In this document: piece by piece, positions 8,518 to 17,670 of the stretch
Layout: each line of letters begins with the position of its first letter
Position numbering within the stretch: the first letter of the stretch is position 1
DNA from: Deltaproteobacteria bacterium
GTDB lineage: Bacteria > Myxococcota_A > Polyangia > GCA-2747355
NCBI GenBank assembly: GCA_020633415.1
Contig: JACKDQ010000001.1
Location: 248,001-312,000, forward strand
DNA length: 64,000 nucleotides
Direction: 5' to 3'
Program-made: the position numbers and the translations under genes
The notes under the pieces: model-generated
What the model was told of the DNA's origin: nothing
What the model saw: the letters and a program-made list of their open reading frames with translations, nothing else
Database searches by the model: none

Positions 8518-9855
8518 ATGGCTGATCGCGGCGATCGCACGCGCATCATGACCTCGGCCGAAGTCGGCAAGCAGGCCGGCCGGCTGATGCGTCGGAAACT
8601 GCGCCTCGAAGTGGAAGCCGGCGTCGACGCTGGAGCGTCGGTTGTCGGTACGCAGCCCGTGGTGCATGTTGGTACCCAACAGGGCAATGTTCTGCAGCTC
8701 AACGACGAGGCCGTTTCGCGAATTCACCTCGAAGTGGCGAGCGTCGGCGATCGCGTCCGCGTGCGCGACCTGGGCTCAACCAACGGAACCTGGCTACCAG
8801 GGCGGGTCAAAGTCACCGACGCCGTAGTCCCGAGCGGCAGCCGCGTGATCCTCGGCCGCAGCCGTGTTCGCATCGATGTGCTCGATGAGGTTGTCGCTGA
8901 GTCGCTGTCCGCCGGCCCGGGTTTCGGCTCGATGATCGGCGAAAGCGAAGCGATGCGAGCGGTGTTTGCGCTGTTAGAGCGCGTCGCACCGACCGATGAA
9001 ACGGTGTTGATCACCGGTGAGACGGGGGTTGGCAAGGAAGTCTGTGCGCAGTCGATCGTCGCCCAGAGCCGTCGACGGTCGGGGCCGCTGGTCGTCGTCG
9101 ACTGCGGCGCCTTGCCGCCGAGCTTGCTAGAGAGCGAGCTGTTTGGACACATGCGCGGTGCGTTTACCGGTGCAGTTGCCGAGCATCGTGGTGCCTTCGA
9201 GCGCGCCAACAACGGTACGTTGTTTCTCGATGAGGTCGGCGAACTGCCGCTTGAACTGCAAACGCGCTTGCTGCGCGCTGTCGAGCAGCGAACGGTGCGT
9301 CGCGTTGGCGGCACGCGCGAAATCCCGCTCGACATTCGCATTCTCGCGGCAACCAATCGACCGCTCGAAGAAGAGGTCAATCGCGGGACCTTCCGCGCCG
9401 ATCTGTTTTATCGGCTCTCTGTCGTCCAGGTGAGGATTCCGCCGCTGCGCGAACGCCCCGAGGACATCGTGCCGTTAGCGCGACAGATCCTCAAGGAGTG
9501 CCACGTTGATCCGGACGCCACGCTGAGTGACCTGCGCGTCGTCGAATATCTTAACCGCCACGCTTGGCCCGGCAACGCGCGCGAGCTGCGCAACTACCTC
9601 CGGCGGACAAGCTTTGGCGGCAATTTTGACGATCCGGGGACGCGACCGATCGACCTGCCGGAGACCAATAGCGAGGATGTCGACTTGGCGCTGGCCTTCA
9701 AGGATGCCAAGGAAGAAGCGATTCGTGATTTCGAGCGGCGCTACCTCGAGCAGCTGCTAGCGCGCGCCGATGGCAACATCTCGCACGCGGCACGCATTGC
9801 CCAAACCGACCGCACCTATCTCACCCGGCTGCTGATCAAACACGGGCTCAAGTAA
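8518..9855 (+). CDS. FHA-domain sigma54-dependent activator (enhancer-binding protein)
   Basis: A 445-residue transcription activator with three parts. An N-terminal FHA domain (residues about 25-120) has the phosphothreonine-binding loop pattern SRIHLEV and GSTNGTW. The AAA+ sigma54 module has Walker A GETGVGKE (167-174), GAFTGA (214-219) and the Walker B region TLFLDEVGE (about 234-242). The C-terminal Fis-type helix-turn-helix is near 405-445 (ISHAARIAQTDRTYLTRLL). There is no receiver domain, so the input is probably a Ser/Thr-kinase phosphoprotein rather than a two-component phosphate. This FHA-sigma54 architecture is common in myxobacteria. No clear ribosome site precedes the ATG. Targets are unknown; a sigma54-like site lies at 14446. 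Confidence 0.92.
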   Translation: MADRGDRTRIMTSAEVGKQAGRLMRRKLRLEVEAGVDAGASVVGTQPVVHVGTQQGNVLQLNDEAVSRIHLEVASVGDRVRVRDLGSTNGTWLPGRVKVTDAVVPSGSRVILGRSRVRIDVLDEVVAESLSAGPGFGSMIGESEAMRAVFALLERVAPTDETVLITGETGVGKEVCAQSIVAQSRRRSGPLVVVDCGALPPSLLESELFGHMRGAFTGAVAEHRGAFERANNGTLFLDEVGELPLELQTRLLRAVEQRTVRRVGGTREIPLDIRILAATNRPLEEEVNRGTFRADLFYRLSVVQVRIPPLRERPEDIVPLARQILKECHVDPDATLSDLRVVEYLNRHAWPGNARELRNYLRRTSFGGNFDDPGTRPIDLPETNSEDVDLALAFKDAKEEAIRDFERRYLEQLLARADGNISHAARIAQTDRTYLTRLLIKHGLK

Positions 9856-10096
9856 TAACAAATACTTGTAGCTGGCTGAGGCTTCTCCGCGCTGGCGGAC
9901 CTCCTGCTTTGTCCGTGGCGAGTCGCAGCCGAATCGCCGCGGGCACAGTCACGACGTATTGCGCCAACCAGGCGAGATGCGTGGTCGGCCGCCCGAAAAC
10001 TAGAATATGAGCATTTGCTCTTATTTTGAAGGGTTCATGCTGAAAGATTTTTGTCCGATGCACGTATGGACTCTGGGTGTTCATGCGGAGGGACCA

Positions 10097-12313
10097 ATGG
10101 CACGTTTGGTCAGTACTGGCGTCTTTGCGGTGTTGTTGTGGGGCGCTTGCAGTGAAGAAGCAGTCGCGCCCGTGCGTTGCGTGGCCCAAGCGAAACGCTG
10201 TTCGGGCCAAGCCGTCGATCGTTGCGACGCATCCGGAACCGCGTGGCTTTTCTACCGCAGTTGCCCGAGCGATACGGTTTGCCGCCACGGCAACTGTGAA
10301 CGGGTGCCATCTGGCTGCGGCGATGGAAGCTGCGATCGGAGCCTCGAAACCTGTTCCAACTGCGAAAGCGACTGCGGTGCGTGTTGCGGTGACGGCGTTT
10401 GCCAGCCCCTTTACCAAGAGCGACGGGATACCTGTCCGCAAGACTGTCCAGCTCCCGACGGAGGAGGCGATGCGGCGGTGGAAGACGGCGCGCCCAACGA
10501 CGGTCGACTGCCGTTCGATAGCACGCCGTCGGATTCAAACGCGATACAGGATGGCGCCGCCGGCTGCGTGCTAGGTCGAGCCCGTTGTAGCGCCGATAGC
10601 CTCGGTATGGAGTATTGCGGTTTGGGTACCGCGGGGCCGGCGTGGAGCAAGCGCATTCCGTGCGATCCCAACGAACGCTGTGCCGCTGGGGTGTGTACCG
10701 ACCGGCAATGCAATGCTTCGGAAATCGTCTTCTTGCTCGATCGCAGTAGCAGCATGGCGAAAAACAAGCTCTGGGACTGGACTTCAAAGACGTTGCTCGC
10801 CACCCTTCAGCCACGGCCGGACCTCTACCTTGCTCTGCGCCAGTTCCCGCAAGGCGGCTGCAACGTGGCTCCCGTTACCAAACCCAAGCAAAACGCCTAC
10901 GCCGACTTCGAGCAGGCTATCGGGGCGCCCGACTCGGCCTCCGCCACACCGATAGCGGCCGCCCTTACTGGCCTCGCGCCGAGCTTTGGCGACCCGGATC
11001 GCAGCCAAGCCGTGGTGCTGATCAGCGATGGCGACGAGACCTGCGCCACGGCTACCGACGCGGTCAACGCCGCTGCGCGCCTCTACCACCAGGGCATTCG
11101 CGTCTACACCATTGCGCTCACCAGTACGGCTAACGTCGCCTTGCTCGACCAAATCGCAACGGTTGGCGGCACCAACAAGAGCCGCTTAGCGACAGATGAC
11201 ACCTCGCTCCGCGCAGCGCTTGACGCCATCATCCAGGCCGACCTCAACAGCTGCTTGTGTCAAAAGCGCTGCCTGATCGACGGCGTTTGCTACGCGGACC
11301 AGCATTCCGACCCCAAAAACGTTTGTCGACGCTGCGATGTCGCCCAACAGCCCGGCGCCTGGACCATGCTCAGCCAATGCCTCTACACGCTGGCAGGTAA
11401 TGGAACGCCCGGATACCAGGATGGTCCGATCGAACAGGCGCGCTTTGCCAGTCCACGGTCGCTCGCCTTTGACCCAAGCGGTACGCTTTACGTCGTCGAT
11501 AGCGGCAATCACTGCGTGCGTATCATCAAGCAGGGTCTCGTCGGCACCTTCGCTGGCAGTTGCACCAACGAGGGTTTCGCCCAAGGTAAAGTCGCAAATG
11601 CGCGTTTCCGTTGGCCCAACGACATCGTCGTTGAAGGGAGCGTGCTCTACCTCACCGACGGCGGCAACCATGCCGTCGTCAAGATCGGCAACGGGGTGGT
11701 CTCTTTGATTGCGGGCAATGGTGGCATCGGTTCGCAAGATGGCATCGGTCAGGAGCCGCGGTTCTATGCGCCAATGGGGATCGCCGTTGCTGCCAACGGC
11801 TCGCTCTACGTCGCCGACCAACTCAATCATCGGATACGCCAAGTGGACGCCGCCAGCGGCGAAGTAACGACGATCGCGGGTCCGAGTGGTGCGGGTGTTG
11901 GCGTGGGTCGCGGGTTGATCGATGGAGCGGCCGCCGATGCCCGCTTTCACACCCCGGTCGGGCTCGCTTTCGACCGCGTTACGAGCACGCTCTATATCGC
12001 GGATCGGTTCAACGGTCGCATCCGCACTCTCGCTAGCAATCGAGTTCGGACCGTAGCGAGCGGACTGAACTTCCCCGCCGGCGTGTCCGTTGCTGGCAAT
12101 GACATCTATGTGGCCGACACCGACAACGATCGGGTCGTGTTGCTTACTGGAGGCCAGACGCGCAACGTCGTCGGTGCTGCACGCGGGATGGTCGACGGGG
12201 CGGTGAGCAAGGCGCGGCTGAATGAACCCTATCAGGCCGTGATCCACCCGCAGACCAAAGCGATCTACATCGTCGATCGGGGCAACCACGCGATCCGAGT
12301 CTTCGTACCCTGA
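10097..12313 (+). CDS. Cys-rich VWA and NHL-propeller lipoprotein
   Basis: A 738-residue lipoprotein. The start at ATG 10097 is supported by GGAGGG four bases upstream and by the signal sequence ending at Cys18 (WGAC). Residues about 25-205 hold Cys-rich modules (CGDGSCDRS, CSNCESDCGACCGDGVC) and an acidic Asp/Gly linker. A VWA domain follows with MIDAS D-R-S-S-S at about 215-219 and the segment VVLISDGDETC. A Cys cluster near 385-425 precedes an NHL-type beta-propeller (about 432-738), with repeats such as GTLYVVDSGNHCVR, GSLYVADQLNHRIR and YIVDRGNHAIR. It is probably a large surface adhesin or sensor. It has no obvious operon partner. Confidence 0.88.
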   Translation: MARLVSTGVFAVLLWGACSEEAVAPVRCVAQAKRCSGQAVDRCDASGTAWLFYRSCPSDTVCRHGNCERVPSGCGDGSCDRSLETCSNCESDCGACCGDGVCQPLYQERRDTCPQDCPAPDGGGDAAVEDGAPNDGRLPFDSTPSDSNAIQDGAAGCVLGRARCSADSLGMEYCGLGTAGPAWSKRIPCDPNERCAAGVCTDRQCNASEIVFLLDRSSSMAKNKLWDWTSKTLLATLQPRPDLYLALRQFPQGGCNVAPVTKPKQNAYADFEQAIGAPDSASATPIAAALTGLAPSFGDPDRSQAVVLISDGDETCATATDAVNAAARLYHQGIRVYTIALTSTANVALLDQIATVGGTNKSRLATDDTSLRAALDAIIQADLNSCLCQKRCLIDGVCYADQHSDPKNVCRRCDVAQQPGAWTMLSQCLYTLAGNGTPGYQDGPIEQARFASPRSLAFDPSGTLYVVDSGNHCVRIIKQGLVGTFAGSCTNEGFAQGKVANARFRWPNDIVVEGSVLYLTDGGNHAVVKIGNGVVSLIAGNGGIGSQDGIGQEPRFYAPMGIAVAANGSLYVADQLNHRIRQVDAASGEVTTIAGPSGAGVGVGRGLIDGAAADARFHTPVGLAFDRVTSTLYIADRFNGRIRTLASNRVRTVASGLNFPAGVSVAGNDIYVADTDNDRVVLLTGGQTRNVVGAARGMVDGAVSKARLNEPYQAVIHPQTKAIYIVDRGNHAIRVFVP

Positions 12314-12885
12314 GCATTCAGGGGACGGATGTTGAATTAGCGGAATTAGGCAACTGTCGTTGCCACACCGATGCGTCGTGCCGGCGCGACGGTTGTCGAG
12401 CAGTGGACCCGCGCTGCTGACGCGTTAACCAAAGCGATCCCGATCATTTGTGGAGCACTTCTTGACGCGTAGCGGGATGCCGACCTTGTTGCCGGGTTCC
12501 AGGCGGACTGTAGGCCTGCGAAAACAGCGTTTCCCGGCCTGGGCTGAGCAGTGGCTCAAGCGGTACGCCGTTTGGGTCGACCTTGACCGAGTGACTGACG
12601 GGATAGTGGCCCAGCGTGTTCGCGTTGGAGCAGCTCAAACACCGGCCGGAAACGTGTGCGCGCCCGCTGAATTGATTCAACGGTAAGCGCCTCCGCTGCA
12701 GTAAGCGTTCGACTGGATGGCGCGATTGCAGGGAGCGCCAACCATCGCTGTAGCTGGTCTCACCGGCGACCCTCCGCTGATAAGGGCAGCCTAGCGGCGT
12801 CGGTCGCAGCTTGAAGTCATTTCGCCTGGGCCCCGGGTCCGATCCGGAATCACGCCGCATTTCCAGGACGGCTCGGGCAGCGATA
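12314..12885. other. Intergenic region, no convincing gene
   Basis: 572 bases lie between the convergent NHL lipoprotein and the Cys-rich lipoprotein. The leftward strand is open from 12899 to 12444, with protein-like patches (YSDGWRSLQS, KVDPNGVPLEPLLSPGRE). Another frame gives RLEPGNKVGIPLRVKKC near the end. The composition is Arg-rich and no ribosome site or family match is evident. It could be a frameshifted gene remnant. I see no terminator hairpin with a T run. Confidence 0.3.
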
Positions 12886-13866
12886 CTAGGGGGCGGCATA
12901 GCAGGGGTGGCAAGTGGCGCCGGTTGGGCAAAGCGAGCAGCTTTGGGCGTGCTGTTGCTTTTGCCCTGCCTTCTCGGTGGTCCACCTTAAGGTTGTACCG
13001 TCGCAGCCACAGGCGATGACATCGGCGATCTCCTCGAGCTTCCCAGTCTGCTGGTTCCACAGCGCGACCGACGGATGTGTTGGACAGCATCGGTGCGTGA
13101 TCGGTACACACGTCGTGCTAAAACAGCGACCTTGCCCCGGCGAAAACCCGCCGGTCCAGGTGCCTTTGCAGTCCGTGCCGTTGGGCAATGGTGTGTGCGC
13201 ACAAGTCCCCTGGCCGTCGCAACGATCTGACGTGCAAGAATTGCCGTCGTCGGCGCAGGCCACGAGTGCTGGCTCGGCCTGCTTGAGCAGGCAGCTGCCC
13301 GCCTTGCAGGTCGAGTAGCCGCAATCGTTTTGAGCGCAGACAAACCCTTCGCGATCGGGCGCGTGTGTGCAGGCACCGCCGCTGCAGACATCAGCGGTGC
13401 AGTTGTTGCCGTCGTCGGCGCATTTGGCGCTGTTCGGCTTGTGGAGGCACTGACCGTTGTCGCAGACCACCGTCGTGCAAGGGTTGCCATCGTCTTTGCA
13501 GGCGGCAACATTGCGACAGCCGAGGCGACAGCGCTGTTGGGTCTGATCGCAGAACTTCTCTGCGGCACAGTCGGTGTTGCTGCGGCAGCCGAGCACGCAG
13601 TGCTGGGTCGCCAAGTCACAGTAGTAGTCGAGGGCACAGGGGCACTGCGACGTTGCGCTATCGACGGGCGGCTGGGGCGCATCGGGCGAAGCGCCGGTGT
13701 CTGTCAAACCGTCTGCCCTGCCGTCGGACTGCTGAGCGAAGTCTGCTGCCCGCAAGTCCGCCGTGTAGATCGCATCGCCTTTGGCCACGGCGTCGGTTGC
13801 GCCCGAGGATGCGCTGCACGCTGCAAGCGCATGGGCCACGACCGCGGCGAAAACGTAATGTCGCAT
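12886..13866 (-). CDS. Cys-rich lipoprotein with DDGNxCT repeats
   Basis: A 326-residue lipoprotein. ATG 13866 is chosen because AAGGAG stands six bases upstream. The signal sequence ends at Cys17 (LAAC), then a low-complexity Asp/Ala linker. The body is a string of Cys modules with a repeating core: DDGNPCTTVVCDNGQC, DDGNNCTADVCSGGAC and DDGNSCTSDRCDGQGTC. The C-terminus carries further Cys and His residues. This motif recurs in extracellular proteins of Myxococcota. All Cys-rich units appear intact, pointing to an oxidised, disulfide-stabilised surface protein. It converges on the NHL lipoprotein. Function unknown. Confidence 0.82.
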   Translation of the reverse strand: MRHYVFAAVVAHALAACSASSGATDAVAKGDAIYTADLRAADFAQQSDGRADGLTDTGASPDAPQPPVDSATSQCPCALDYYCDLATQHCVLGCRSNTDCAAEKFCDQTQQRCRLGCRNVAACKDDGNPCTTVVCDNGQCLHKPNSAKCADDGNNCTADVCSGGACTHAPDREGFVCAQNDCGYSTCKAGSCLLKQAEPALVACADDGNSCTSDRCDGQGTCAHTPLPNGTDCKGTWTGGFSPGQGRCFSTTCVPITHRCCPTHPSVALWNQQTGKLEEIADVIACGCDGTTLRWTTEKAGQKQQHAQSCSLCPTGATCHPCYAAP

Positions 13867-14297
13867 CAACAACTCCTTGCAGGGTAGTTACGGCGAAGAT
13901 CGCCAATATTTGCCCATACGCACATCCGCTTCGGAGCGGTTCCGCAGCCCTTCCACAGCGCTAGCGATGCCTCTACGCGTTGTTGCCTTCGCGTTTCTTG
14001 GCGGTGCCGGCTGCTGCACGGCCTTTCAATGTCAACTACCACAGCAACGGACAGCCGCTGGCTTTCGCCTAGCACATTATCCAAGTAAAAGCTCGCATAA
14101 ACGTCGGCCTGATTTGCGCGATGTACCCGTATCTGTTTAGCAATATTAGGATTTTACGCGGTAGGCGCGAGGCGAAAACCGGCGCAGTGGATGCAGTGGT
14201 GGCGAAAGCGGCGGATCACGCGAGCTGCGGCATGGCTAAACGCCTGTCCGCGTAGCGGATCAACGCCACTTCTCGGCGATCGCGGACCAACGGCGTG

Positions 14298-14313
14298 CGG
14301 CCGACGTCGGCCG
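14298..14313. promoter_or_regulatory. 16-bp perfect palindrome
   Basis: CGGCCGACGTCGGCCG reads the same on both strands. A dimeric regulator operator is possible; it sits about 180 bases upstream of the endopeptidase start. GC-rich palindromes also arise by chance in this background. Confidence 0.3.
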
Positions 14314-14343
14314 AGCGTCAACTTAATCAACCGGTAGATCAAT

Positions 14344-14361
14344 TGCAGCCAACTGGCTGCA
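14344..14361. repeat. Inverted repeat (7-bp arms)
   Basis: TGCAGCC and GGCTGCA flank a 4-base spacer (AACT). There is no T run next to it, so it is not an obvious terminator. Confidence 0.3.
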
Positions 14362-14445
14362 GCCGCTGAGCAGCAACTCCGCCAATCATTGGGTCGTCAA
14401 AAGTGTAACCTAGCTTATTCTAATTGGTTGGAGCTGGCGTGATGC

Positions 14446-14461
14446 AGGCACGGTTTGTGCT
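14446..14461 (+). promoter_or_regulatory. Candidate sigma54 (-24/-12) promoter
   Basis: AGGCACGGTTTGTGCT matches the GG-N10-GC spacing of sigma54 promoters. It agrees with six of seven bases at -24 (GGCACG) and three of four at -12 (GTGC for TTGC). A start point near 14472 would give a leader of about 22 bases before ATG 14494. A sigma54 activator gene lies 4.6 kb away, but no link is shown. Confidence 0.35.
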
Positions 14462-14493
14462 CTATACAGCGGCGAGAAGGAGATCAACCTCGC

Positions 14494-15324
14494 ATGTTTG
14501 CTGTTCGAGCACTGATTGCCACCATCTCGCTGTCGTTCGTCGTTAGCACCGCTCAAGCACGCTCGCTCTCCGCCTCCGGTCCTTCGCCCGAGCAGGTCGC
14601 TGCGGCCAAAGTCACAAGCCTTCGTAAAGAAAAACAAATGAGCAAAGGGCGTCGCGCCCGGCTCAAGCGCCAGGCAAAACGTCGGCGTTGGCGTCGTCGG
14701 CGCGGCAGCGGCTTTAACCAACTCAAGACCGGTCCGGGGATTCGCATCAAGAACGCGCGCCGCTCCTGGGGAACGCCATTGACCGTAACCGCCCTCGAGC
14801 GCTTGGGTAAGCTTTACGCGCAGGCGTTTCCTGGCTCGCAACCGATTACCGTTCACGACATTAGTTTGCAGCGTGGCGGCAAGATGGCTCCCCATCTTTC
14901 CCATCGCGATGGCGTGGACGTCGACATTCGGCTCAAGTTGCGTCGCCATACGCCGCACTATATCCCCGCGTCGCCGCGGACGCTCGATCTCGAGCGCACC
15001 TGGTTTCAGATCCGCCATTTGGTCGACAGCTGTGATGTCGAAGTGGTGTTCCTCGACCGCCGTCTCCAACGTGCGGTCTATCAGTACGCACTGAGCCGCG
15101 GCGTCTCCAAAGAGGAACTGGCGATGATCTTTCAGTATGCCGGTGGTGGAGGCATCGTCCGTCACTGGGACGGCCACAAAGATCATCTCCACGTTCGCTT
15201 TCGTCGCAGCAATCGCAACTTTGCGATCGTTGCCGCGGGTAACTATTGTGCGGCCAAGCAAGCCGACGAGAAGTTGCTGACGATCGCGATGGCTCGCCCT
15301 TGGGGCGGTTGGCCCGCGCCCTAA
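14494..15324 (+). CDS. M74-type (MepA-like) murein endopeptidase
   Basis: A 276-residue exported protein. ATG 14494 follows AGGAG and gives a clean signal peptide (cleavage near STAQA). A very basic stretch (RRARLKRQAKRRRWRRRR) follows the signal peptide. The metallopeptidase signature of penicillin-insensitive murein endopeptidases is present: H137-x6-D144 in SHRDGVDVD and H231-L-H233 in HKDHLHV. These supply the zinc ligands. The family cleaves D-Ala-DAP cross-links in periplasmic peptidoglycan. The basic N-terminus could bind anionic wall polymers (inference). It stands at the left edge of the polysaccharide region. Confidence 0.88.
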   Translation: MFAVRALIATISLSFVVSTAQARSLSASGPSPEQVAAAKVTSLRKEKQMSKGRRARLKRQAKRRRWRRRRGSGFNQLKTGPGIRIKNARRSWGTPLTVTALERLGKLYAQAFPGSQPITVHDISLQRGGKMAPHLSHRDGVDVDIRLKLRRHTPHYIPASPRTLDLERTWFQIRHLVDSCDVEVVFLDRRLQRAVYQYALSRGVSKEELAMIFQYAGGGGIVRHWDGHKDHLHVRFRRSNRNFAIVAAGNYCAAKQADEKLLTIAMARPWGGWPAP

Positions 15325-15500
15325 GCCAAAAGGATGAAAGGCCCAGCCGCATTAGCTGGCCCACGTCCTGCCTCTCTCGTCTACGAACAGCCGCGCCCTG
15401 TTTTTTCGCGTCGCTATCAGCGCGAAGGCCGTGGTCGTTTGCGTCGAGAGTTCTTTGCTGCGTGGACATAGGGTAAGGTTAGTCCCTAGGGGGGCTGACG

Positions 15501-17591
15501 ATGGTCCAGCACGTTGGGCACATGCTGGCCGAGGTTGCGCAGCTCGGGTTGGGCACTGCGGCCTATCGTCTGGGTTGGGAAGCGCGCGCGCGGCTTGGTC
15601 TCGCCCCTGCCTTGTTGGCCAGTGAGTGGCGCCGGAGGATAGCGCAACTGCGGCCGTGCGCCGCGACGCTGACGCCACTGCCACTGCCCGATCTCGATCA
15701 GCTGGCCAGACGAATGCCATCCGAGCAGACCGGGCGTGCGCGAGACGTACTGCTACATCGGGCCGATGCGATTCTTGCGGGCAAGGTTCTTTGCTATGGT
15801 CATATGCTGCTCGACTTCGGTGAGCCGATCGATTGGCACCGCGACCCGATTAGCGGACAACGCTTTGCTCTCTCTCACTGGTCATCGCTATCACTGCGGC
15901 AGAGCAGCATCGATGTTAAAGATCTTTGGGAGCTCGGACGCTTTTCACAGGTCTACCCCATTGCTCGTGCCGCGATGCTTTCACCGTCGAGACGGGCCTG
16001 GCTGACACGCGGCCTGGCCCGGCAGGTGCGATCGTTCATCGCGCAAAATCCTGCCGGGTATGGCGTTCATTGGGCGTCGGGTCAGGAGATTGCGATTCGT
16101 CAGCTCGCCTGGTCTTTCGCCGCAAGTGTTCTGCCGCAATTCGTCGATGCAGTTGGCTCTGTTCGCCTGGTACGCGCGCTCTACGAGGCGGCTCTACATC
16201 TCGAGGGTACGCTGCCGTTTGCAGAGCGTGCGATCCCGAACAACCACGTGTTAGCTGAAGCGACGGCGCTGCTGGTTAGCGCTGCGATTTTGCCCGACGC
16301 CCCGCGTGCCGATCGGTGGCGTTTCTTGGCCAGGCGCGCACTCGATCGCGCTGTGTCGCAGCAGTTCTACCCGGATGGCGGCTATCTTCAGCAATCGCAC
16401 AATTACCAGCGGTTTGCTCTCGATCTACTGATCTGGGCGACGATCGCGCAAGAGGCAGGTGGCCTGCTGCCTCGACCGTCGTGGTTGGCGGCGATGCGCC
16501 GCTCCGTTGCGTTCTTACGCGCGCAGCAATGTGCCAAGACCGGCAGGCTTCCCAACTATGGCGCCAACGATGGGGCCTGGCTTTGTCCGCTGGCCGATAC
16601 GGCGTTCGGCGACTTCCGCCCGACGCTCCAGACGGCGGCGATCCTCGCCGGTCAGCGTCGCTGCTATCCGCCTGGTCCCTACGATGCTCACGCGCTCTGG
16701 TTGCTCGGGCCGCAGCGCGTCGACGATGCTCTGCCGCCTGACGCCCGCCGACCATCGATGCAGTCGCAGAGTTTTCCGATCAGCGGTCTTCACGTCTTGC
16801 GCGGGACCGACGGGGAACACTTCGCTAGCTTTCGCTGTGGTTCGCTGCGAGACCGTTTCGCTCACCAAGACATGCTGCATCTCGACTTGACTTGGCGCAC
16901 GCACAACCTGGTCGCCGACGGCGGTAGCTTTCGCTACAACGGCGCCGCGGCACTTCACCGACACTTTTCCGGTCCCGAGAGTCACAACACGCTGCTGGTC
17001 GATGGCTATCAGCAGATGCATCACCATCGCCGGTTCACGATGCTCTACCCGACGCGTGCTCGTCTGCTCGACTGGATGTGCGACGGACCGGTACGCTACG
17101 TTTGTGGTGAGCATTTCGGCTACTGTCGCTACGTTCCCCGAGTTGTTCATCGTCGAGCGGTGCTGTATTTCGTCGACGATCTGTGGCTGGTTTTTGATTG
17201 GGCCTACGGGGCTACCGCGCGCACGGCGAGGGTGCACTGGTTGATCGACGCTGAGGTTACCAGCGCTGATCGTGTGCTGGCGCTCGAGTGCGATGCTGGG
17301 ACGCTATATGCCGCTGCTGTTGATCAACGCGGAGGCACGCTCGAGTCTGAACTGGCACGGGGCGCGAGCGACCCGCCACGCGGCTGGATCTCGCGACACT
17401 ACGGCCAGCGCAGTCCGGCTTGGTCCTGGTCGATTGCGTTGCCCGCTAGCGGTTCTCTGCTGACTGTGTTTAGTGGCGGTCGCCCGCCCCGGATCGTGTG
17501 CAGAGGCGACCGGCGGTTTTCTGTTGAGGCCGCTGATAGTGAGCTTTCGTTCGAGTGGCATGCTGCTGGCCTGCGCGACATCCGCTACTGA
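15501..17591 (+). CDS. Heparinase II/III-family protein
   Basis: A 696-residue protein with the helical-toroid plus beta-sandwich organisation of the heparinase II/III and alginate-lyase-like family. Recognisable segments are VHWASGQEIAIR, NNHVLAEATALLV and YPDGGYLQQSHNYQRFALDLL in the helical half. GLHVLR, FRCGSLRDRFAHQDMLHLDL, ADGGSFRYNG and SGPESHNTLLVDG lie in the C-terminal half. Such proteins cleave uronic-acid polysaccharides and often sit in exopolysaccharide clusters. No signal peptide is visible. AGGGGGG precedes the ATG. GT4 and WecB genes follow on the same strand, so it may trim or edit the local polymer (inference). Confidence 0.85.
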   Translation: MVQHVGHMLAEVAQLGLGTAAYRLGWEARARLGLAPALLASEWRRRIAQLRPCAATLTPLPLPDLDQLARRMPSEQTGRARDVLLHRADAILAGKVLCYGHMLLDFGEPIDWHRDPISGQRFALSHWSSLSLRQSSIDVKDLWELGRFSQVYPIARAAMLSPSRRAWLTRGLARQVRSFIAQNPAGYGVHWASGQEIAIRQLAWSFAASVLPQFVDAVGSVRLVRALYEAALHLEGTLPFAERAIPNNHVLAEATALLVSAAILPDAPRADRWRFLARRALDRAVSQQFYPDGGYLQQSHNYQRFALDLLIWATIAQEAGGLLPRPSWLAAMRRSVAFLRAQQCAKTGRLPNYGANDGAWLCPLADTAFGDFRPTLQTAAILAGQRRCYPPGPYDAHALWLLGPQRVDDALPPDARRPSMQSQSFPISGLHVLRGTDGEHFASFRCGSLRDRFAHQDMLHLDLTWRTHNLVADGGSFRYNGAAALHRHFSGPESHNTLLVDGYQQMHHHRRFTMLYPTRARLLDWMCDGPVRYVCGEHFGYCRYVPRVVHRRAVLYFVDDLWLVFDWAYGATARTARVHWLIDAEVTSADRVLALECDAGTLYAAAVDQRGGTLESELARGASDPPRGWISRHYGQRSPAWSWSIALPASGSLLTVFSGGRPPRIVCRGDRRFSVEAADSELSFEWHAAGLRDIRY

Positions 17592-17670
17592 TGCGAGGCG
17601 TTCGAGTGCAGACAGGGCTGTGGACGCGCGCTAGACTGGCAGCGCTGCTATTGAGCGGAGCGCGAGCGCG

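Larger units (their letters stand above)
13867..14493. other. Divergent intergenic region with palindromes
   Basis: 627 bases separate the leftward Cys-rich lipoprotein from the rightward M74 endopeptidase. No convincing gene is seen; short leftward frames are Arg-rich. The region holds a 16-base perfect palindrome (14298-14313), a 7-base stem-loop (14344-14361) and a sigma54-like site (14446-14461). It probably carries regulation for both flanking genes. Confidence 0.5.

Noticed and set aside
12444..12899. Leftward 151-codon frame as a real gene
   Set aside because: No ribosome site or domain; composition is Arg-rich and it overlaps the end of the Cys-rich lipoprotein. Listed only as a possible remnant.
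14154..14342. Leftward 62-codon frame with HHCIHC
   Set aside because: It looked like a zinc-binding transposase fragment at first, but it is Arg-rich with no further match and no ribosome site.
16515..17237. Leftward 240-codon frame inside the heparinase-like gene
   Set aside because: No domain or ribosome site; the opposite strand has clear family motifs.
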